Below, one piece after another: positions 59,497 to 64,000 of a DNA stretch of 64,000 bases (positions within the stretch are counted from its first letter, which is position 1; the number at the start of each line of letters is the position of its first letter). The notes under the pieces were generated by a model that was given only the letters and a program-made list of their open reading frames with translations, ran no database searches and had not been told where the DNA came from. The stretch is from NCBI GenBank assembly GCA_964634815.1, contig CAZWMD010000010.1, positions 1-64,000 on the forward strand. Direction: 5' to 3'. The position numbers and the translations under genes were made by a program. This stretch comes from JALZVT01 sp964634815 (lineage in GTDB: Bacteria > Pseudomonadota > Gammaproteobacteria > Pseudomonadales > Azotimanducaceae).

Positions 59497-60855
59497 ATGG
59501 CCACACCCGCAGATAAACTTGAGCCGCGTTCGGAAGGAATTAGCTACCAGGAGCTGATTGCCACCGACGCCGTTCCACCACCCACAACACTTACCCTCGA
59601 AGGAAAGCTCGATAGCGACCTGTGCACCGTCCCGGTAAGTCGATACACAACAAAGGCGTTTCATGACCTGGAAATGAAAAAGCTCTGGCCCAGGGTCTGG
59701 CAAATGGCGTGTCGGGAAGAGGAAATTCCCCAGGTGGGCGACCACTACATCTACGAAATTGGCAGCTACTCGATCATTGTTGTTCGCACTCCGGATGGCA
59801 TCAAGGCGCATCACAACGTATGCCGGCACCGCGGCCGCAAGCTGTGTGAACACCCCGGTACCGGTCATGCCCCGAGCTTTATCTGCCCGTTCCATGGCTT
59901 CAGCTGGAATATCGACGGTTCACTGCGCAACATCACGTCTGAGTGGGACTTCCCACATATCGACAAGGACAACTTTGATCTGACGCCCGTCAAGGTTGGA
60001 TTTTGGGGGGGCTGGGTGTTCGTTAACATGGACATGCAGGCACAGCCGTTCGATGAGTTCTATGGGGATTTGCAAAAGCACTTTGAGGTGTGGCGCCCCG
60101 AGCAGCGTTATATCGAGGCCCACGTTGGCAAAATCATGCCGTGCAACTGGAAGCTGGCCCAGGAAGCCTTCATGGAAGCTTTCCATGTCATCACCACGCA
60201 CCCGCAAATTCTTGCGGGCATTGGCGATGAGAATACCCAGTACGATGCCTGGGGCAATATGTCCCGGGCGATTACACCCAATGGCACTCCCAGCCCGCAC
60301 CTGCGCTGGTCACCAGATGAACAGGAAATGTTTGAGGCGGTTATCATGCGCAAGCTTGATGATCCCTCAGCCCCCGAAGTACCCGACGGTATGCGCGCTC
60401 GCACCATGATGGCCGCCGGCGCAAGGGAAGCATTGCGCGAGATTGTCCCTGAAGAAGTACCTATCTCAGACGCTGACGTATCCGACAGCATTTACTACAC
60501 GCTGTTTCCAAACTTTCACCCCTGGGGTGGTTACAACCGGATCGTTTATCGATTCCGACCCTGGAAGAACCATCACGACAAGTCGCTAATGGAATGCTAT
60601 TACCTGTCGCCGTTTAAGGAAGGCGAACGGCCGGCGCCGGCACCTTTGCATCTGTTGTCTGAAGAAGACGACTGGACCCAGGCGCCGGAGCTGGGGATGC
60701 TTGCCAAAGTGTTCCAGCAAGACAGCTTCAATTTGCCGCACGTGCAAAGCGGCCTTGAGGCTGCCCAGTACGATTCTGTGACGCTCGCGCGTTATCAGGA
60801 GACCAAGCTGCGGCACTTCCATCAGTTGCTCAACGAATGGATTAGCGACGACTGA
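59497..60855 (+). CDS. Rieske non-heme iron oxygenase, alpha subunit (copy 2)
   Basis: A second Rieske-type oxygenase, 452 residues. The Rieske cluster ligands lie in NVCRHRGRKLCEHP and FICPFHGFSWN. The iron site is QEAFMEAFHVITTHPQI with the usual Glu/His pattern. AGGAG nine bases upstream fixes the ATG at 59497. The C-terminus (HLLSEEDDWTQAPELGMLAK) is typical of ring-hydroxylating oxygenases acting on larger substrates. No electron-transfer partner is adjacent. Confidence 0.93.
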   Translation: MATPADKLEPRSEGISYQELIATDAVPPPTTLTLEGKLDSDLCTVPVSRYTTKAFHDLEMKKLWPRVWQMACREEEIPQVGDHYIYEIGSYSIIVVRTPDGIKAHHNVCRHRGRKLCEHPGTGHAPSFICPFHGFSWNIDGSLRNITSEWDFPHIDKDNFDLTPVKVGFWGGWVFVNMDMQAQPFDEFYGDLQKHFEVWRPEQRYIEAHVGKIMPCNWKLAQEAFMEAFHVITTHPQILAGIGDENTQYDAWGNMSRAITPNGTPSPHLRWSPDEQEMFEAVIMRKLDDPSAPEVPDGMRARTMMAAGAREALREIVPEEVPISDADVSDSIYYTLFPNFHPWGGYNRIVYRFRPWKNHHDKSLMECYYLSPFKEGERPAPAPLHLLSEEDDWTQAPELGMLAKVFQQDSFNLPHVQSGLEAAQYDSVTLARYQETKLRHFHQLLNEWISDD

Positions 60856-60864
60856 TCACTTTGG

Positions 60865-61872
60865 TCAAGCCATGGTTTCCACCATGAGCTTGCCTGTGTT
60901 GGCGCCTTCAAACAGAGCGATGAGTGTGCTTGGCAGTTTTTCAAAGCCTTGCACAACCGTTGCGCCCTGTTGCAACTTGCCGCTATCAATCCATTGGCGC
61001 ATTTCTGCCATGGCCACCGGGAAGCGTGCAACGTAGTCGAGCACAATAAAGCCTTCCATGCGCGCTCGACGGAAGACGAGATTGAAATAGTTTTTAGGGC
61101 CAGCAAGCTCACCTGTGGCGTTGTAGCGCGAGATGCCGCCGCAAAGCACGACGCGCGCGTTTGTGGCGATACGATCAAGCGCCAGATCCAAAATTTCCCC
61201 ACCCACATTATCAAAGTAGATATCTATGCCCTCCGGACACAGACGGGTGAGCTCAGCGCCTACATCCTGGGATTTGTAGTCTATTGCCTCATCAAACCCA
61301 AGGGTTTGGGTTAACCAACTGCACTTGTCCGGGCTTCCTGCAATCCCAATCACCCGGCAACCCTTAAGCTTTGCGATCTGACCGGCGATGCTGCCAGTGG
61401 CTCCTGCGGCACCGCTGATCACTACGGTGTCGCCTGGTTTCGGCAGGCCGATATCAAGTAATCCAAAGTAGGCGGTCATACCCGTGCCGCCCAATACGCC
61501 CAGCGCTTCTTCGGGATTGGTATCCGCAGGGAATCTGCGCAGCGGCGTATCGCCGTTAAAGACAACGTAGTCCTGCATCCCAATAGTGCCACCCACCATG
61601 TCGCCCACGGCGTAATCAGGATGATTACTTTCGACAACCCGGCCGACGCCGCCGGCGCGCATCACGTCGCCGATATTCAACGGCGCGACGTAGTCAGCCC
61701 TGTTTTCCATTTGCCCGCGCATAGACGGATCCAGCGAAATATGTGTGGCCTGCACAACAAACTCGCCTTCGCCCGCGACAGGCTTGGGCGATTCGACATA
61801 GTCAAAGTCGCTTTCTTTCACCATACCAACTGGGCGTGCTGCCAACAGAAATTGGCGGTTGTTGTTGCTCAT
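60865..61872 (-). CDS. NADP-dependent medium-chain reductase (leukotriene B4 / enal reductase-like)
   Basis: A zinc-free medium-chain dehydrogenase, 335 residues. The N-terminus carries SLDPSMRGQMENRADYVAPL and the cofactor domain has VLGGTGMTAYFGLLDIGLPK and SGAAGATGSIAGQIAKLKG. It lacks catalytic zinc ligands. It probably reduces an enone or enoyl intermediate. It is convergent with the Rieske gene (9 bp apart) and divergent from the thioesterase gene. Confidence 0.9.
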   Translation of the reverse strand: MSNNNRQFLLAARPVGMVKESDFDYVESPKPVAGEGEFVVQATHISLDPSMRGQMENRADYVAPLNIGDVMRAGGVGRVVESNHPDYAVGDMVGGTIGMQDYVVFNGDTPLRRFPADTNPEEALGVLGGTGMTAYFGLLDIGLPKPGDTVVISGAAGATGSIAGQIAKLKGCRVIGIAGSPDKCSWLTQTLGFDEAIDYKSQDVGAELTRLCPEGIDIYFDNVGGEILDLALDRIATNARVVLCGGISRYNATGELAGPKNYFNLVFRRARMEGFIVLDYVARFPVAMAEMRQWIDSGKLQQGATVVQGFEKLPSTLIALFEGANTGKLMVETMA

Positions 61873-61983
61873 GGTTTTCTCCCCCGCAATAAAATAGCGT
61901 GAGCATAACGCAGTAAACCGGTTTTGCTATGTCACAATTGCACTCGGAACGGCTCTGCACGAAGTGATCATGAGGAGATTGGA

Positions 61984-62796
61984 TTGACAGGGTTTCACAG
62001 CGAAACGGCGCTGATTGCCATCGACGAAGGCCGCTATAGCGGCCATGTGAGCGAGCACTGGAACATTGGTGGAAACCCAAATGGGGGATACCTGGTATCT
62101 ATTGTTCTTGGTGCTATCTCAAAACTGAGTAAAGAGCATCCCGACCCGCTGTCGGTCACAACACATTATCTGCGACCAGGTATCCCGGGCGAGCCCTGTG
62201 AGGTAAACGTTGAGGTGATTCGCCGTGGTCGATCCATGACCACCGCTCGTGGCCAATTGATCCAGGTCGGGAAAACTCGCCTGGAAGTGCTCTGTGCCTT
62301 TGGCAACCTTGAGAATGCTTCTGCAAACAAACCCTTAGTTACCCTGCAAGCCCCGCAGATTCCACCACCACAGGAGTGTCCAGAACGCTCGGGCGAGGCG
62401 CAGGGCGTGGATTTGCCTATCATGAATCGCATAGAGATTCGGGTGAATCCAGAGACCATCCCCGACGTAGAGGGCACACCCCCGGGTAGAGCTGAAGTAT
62501 CTGGCTGGATTCGCTTCAGAGATGAATCCGCTGCTGATTCAGTATCAGCGGTGATGTTCACAGATGCCTTTCCACCGGCCTTGTTTGGGTTGCTTGGTGT
62601 CATTGGCTGGGTGCCCACGATCGAACTGACGGTTCATGTGCGACAACGTCCCGCTACACCCTGGTTGCTGGGGCGATTTGTTACCGATGATCTGCAGGGG
62701 GAGCGCATGATCGAAAGCGGGGCGCTGTGGGACGAGCAGGGCGCTCTGGTTGCGCAGTCTAGACAGCTTGGATTACTGCTGCCGCAAGGCGATTGA
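61984..62796 (+). CDS. Double-hotdog acyl-CoA thioesterase
   Basis: A TesB-like thioesterase, 270 residues, TTG start with GAGGAG six bases upstream. A longer frame from 61924 has no conserved residues before this point. The N-terminal hotdog shows WNIGGNPNGGYLVSIVLGAI (Asn-Gly-Gly is typical) and TTHYLRPGIPGEPCEV. The C-terminal hotdog has the FTDAFPPALF region and SGALWDEQGALVAQSRQLGL. It probably hydrolyses CoA esters formed in the pathway. Confidence 0.85.
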   Translation: MTGFHSETALIAIDEGRYSGHVSEHWNIGGNPNGGYLVSIVLGAISKLSKEHPDPLSVTTHYLRPGIPGEPCEVNVEVIRRGRSMTTARGQLIQVGKTRLEVLCAFGNLENASANKPLVTLQAPQIPPPQECPERSGEAQGVDLPIMNRIEIRVNPETIPDVEGTPPGRAEVSGWIRFRDESAADSVSAVMFTDAFPPALFGLLGVIGWVPTIELTVHVRQRPATPWLLGRFVTDDLQGERMIESGALWDEQGALVAQSRQLGLLLPQGD

Positions 62797-62799
62797 GCC

Positions 62800-63786
62800 A
62801 TGACTCCTGATCTGCCAGACGAGGTTCAAAAGCGCCTTAAGCACCTGGGACAGGTGGGTGCAGACTGGCTTGATCAATTGCCTGCAACCCTTGCGCGACT
62901 CAGCGACGAATGGCAAATCAGCCCGCAGTTGGTGTTACACGGTGGTAGCGAGTCGCTGGTGATGCGGGTCTTGCAGAATGACAATAGCGACGCGGTGCTG
63001 AAAGTGTTGCTGCCGTCCATCGCCGAGCCTGGTCAAAACGAGGCCTGGCCAAACCGTGAAACAGACGTGCTGGAGGCCGCTGGCGGTTGCGGATACGTGC
63101 GCCTGTTAGCCGCTGATGTCTCAACGTCAGCGATGTTGCTGGAACCCTTAGGGCCGCCCCTTGGGCAACTGGAGAGTGATGTGGATGTGCAGCAACAACG
63201 GTTGTGCGACACGCTAAAGGAGTGCTGGCGTAATCCGGCAGCAGGACTTGGGTTAAACACCGGGGCGCAAAAGGCTCGCTGGCTGCGTGCGTTCATAAGC
63301 TCTCTCGCCCAATCCCGGAAAAACTCGATCTCTAAACAAACCTTGTCGCTTGCGCTTGAGTTCACCCATGAACGCGAGGCAGCGCACGCAGGGGCCGAAA
63401 AAGTGTTGGTTCATGGCGATCCTCATGAGATGAACATTTTGCAGTGCCCTGGTCCTGCCGCAGCGTCCCCGGGTTTCAAAATGATCGATCCGGACGGCCT
63501 TTATGCTGAGGCCGAATACGATGTGGGGGTCATCATGCGTGACGCCAGTTCAACGCTGCTCGAAACCGAATCCCATGCTCCCATAGAAAGGGGTATCGCC
63601 CGCTGCGAACGGCTGGCCTCACTCTCAGGCACCCAGTGTCTGCCTGTCTGGCAATGGGGTTATATTGAGCGTGTGTCCACCGGGCTTTACACAATGGAGC
63701 TGGGTATGCCCGAATACGCAAAGGACGCACTAGCGGTGGCCAACAGTTGGGCGACCCAAAATGCAGCAGACTGCTTTCGAACCTGA
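62800..63786 (+). CDS. Streptomycin-6-kinase / hydroxyurea-type APH-family kinase
   Basis: A 328-residue protein of the APH family related to streptomycin 6-kinase proteins. The kinase loop is VLVHGDPHEMNIL and the metal site KMIDPDGLYAE. The family name implies resistance, but the gene lies in a catabolic context three bases after a thioesterase and overlaps a SET-domain gene, so resistance is not supported. The substrate is unknown. Confidence 0.82.
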   Translation: MTPDLPDEVQKRLKHLGQVGADWLDQLPATLARLSDEWQISPQLVLHGGSESLVMRVLQNDNSDAVLKVLLPSIAEPGQNEAWPNRETDVLEAAGGCGYVRLLAADVSTSAMLLEPLGPPLGQLESDVDVQQQRLCDTLKECWRNPAAGLGLNTGAQKARWLRAFISSLAQSRKNSISKQTLSLALEFTHEREAAHAGAEKVLVHGDPHEMNILQCPGPAAASPGFKMIDPDGLYAEAEYDVGVIMRDASSTLLETESHAPIERGIARCERLASLSGTQCLPVWQWGYIERVSTGLYTMELGMPEYAKDALAVANSWATQNAADCFRT

Positions 63787-64000
63787 TGCCTGTTATGCCG
63801 CAAAAACTGCCAAAACTTGAAGTTCGACAGAGTCCGATACACGGGCAAGGGTTGTTTGCGCTTGAGGCCATTGCCGAGGGGCGTTTGATCGGGGTGTGTG
63901 AAACGCAGCCCGCTGATCCACCCGGACCGCACACCCTCTGGTGCGACACTGGCCCGGTAAATGTGATTTGCGACCTGCGTTTTACGAATCATTCAGATCA
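63786..64000 (+). CDS. SET-domain protein, truncated by window end
   Basis: The first about 71 residues of a SET-domain protein. They begin MPVMPQKLPKLEVRQSP and continue IHGQGLFALEAIAEGRLIG, the classic SET N-terminal pattern. RFTNHS at the visible end is the start of the conserved N-H-S motif that binds S-adenosylmethionine. The start overlaps the kinase stop as TGATG; an ATG at 63795 is also in frame. Bacterial SET proteins are typically 130-170 residues, and the target is unknown. Confidence 0.8.
   Translation, partial: MPVMPQKLPKLEVRQSPIHGQGLFALEAIAEGRLIGVCETQPADPPGPHTLWCDTGPVNVICDLRFTNHSD

Noticed and set aside
62800..63786. Antibiotic-resistance kinase
   Set aside because: The fold is the streptomycin-6-kinase type, but context (thioesterase, SET gene, acyl-CoA genes) and no resistance neighbours give no support.

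Overview
This is a draft-assembly window from a Gram-negative, almost certainly gammaproteobacterial, aerobic heterotroph. The evidence is a general secretory type II (Gsp) cluster, a LexA-type imuA-imuB-dnaE2 SOS cassette, an electron-transfer-flavoprotein system with ETF-ubiquinone oxidoreductase, glutathione reductase, a stand-alone aspartate carbamoyltransferase, DUF1285 and DUF1631 proteins, and a large set of Rieske oxygenase, acyl-CoA and LLM-oxidoreductase catabolic genes as seen in marine Gammaproteobacteria. A genus cannot be named from the sequence alone. Five 100-N scaffold gaps are present (4708, 11716, 20896, 24790, 43261). Two of them are flanked by an exact 55-bp duplication, so they are unmerged contig overlaps rather than missing DNA.

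Layout. 1-5.6 kb (minus): dnaE2, imuB and imuA, broken by a gap, with two LexA-box matches upstream. 5.6-8.4 kb (minus): UDP-glucose dehydrogenase followed by a double beta-barrel outer-membrane protein whose halves are joined by a hexanucleotide-repeat-encoded Asn-Pro linker. 8.5-15.6 kb: a thiamine-diphosphate enzyme, glutathione reductase, alkaline phosphatase lipoprotein, an AGCS sodium/amino-acid symporter and a YkvA-like protein. 15.6-20.8 kb: SppA protease, a stand-alone MurF, a highly structured intergenic region that looks like a minus-strand small RNA, then MoaA-like radical SAM and DUF1285 proteins. 21-26 kb: ETF-QO divergent from etfB-etfA, then pyrB. 26.1-34.4 kb (plus): gspEFGHIJKLM in one tightly overlapping operon. 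34.4-42.5 kb: a short DUF1631 protein preceded by a CRP-type site, a PEP-CTERM-type sugar transferase, a DUF5060 glycoside-hydrolase-like protein, a five-repeat FN3-like lipoprotein, and an acyltransferase.

42.5-64 kb is a catabolic region. An acetoin-dehydrogenase-type cluster (acoA-acoB-acoX-acoC order, minus) is followed by a Rieske oxygenase and a TetR regulator. Divergent from TetR is a plus-strand run: ThuA, acyl-CoA dehydrogenase, APH-family kinase, SDR, a second ThuA, LLM oxidoreductase and malic enzyme. Beyond it lie a zinc alcohol dehydrogenase, an acyl-CoA synthetase, a 69-residue unknown, a second Rieske oxygenase, an NADP-dependent reductase, a hotdog thioesterase, a streptomycin-6-kinase-like protein and the start of a SET-domain protein. 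Together these suggest oxygenase-initiated breakdown of a hydrophobic or cyclic substrate through CoA thioesters. Electrons would feed ETF/ETF-QO and carbon would exit through the 2-oxo-acid/acetoin dehydrogenase and malic enzyme.

The observations most worth following are the minus-strand small-RNA candidate between murF and moaA (19003-19200), the five-codon minicistron that copies the etfB-etfA junction in front of etfB, the paired LexA boxes, the overlapping acyl-CoA dehydrogenase/APH-kinase pair, and the repeat-containing surface proteins. No rRNA, tRNA, CRISPR array, transposase or integrase was found.
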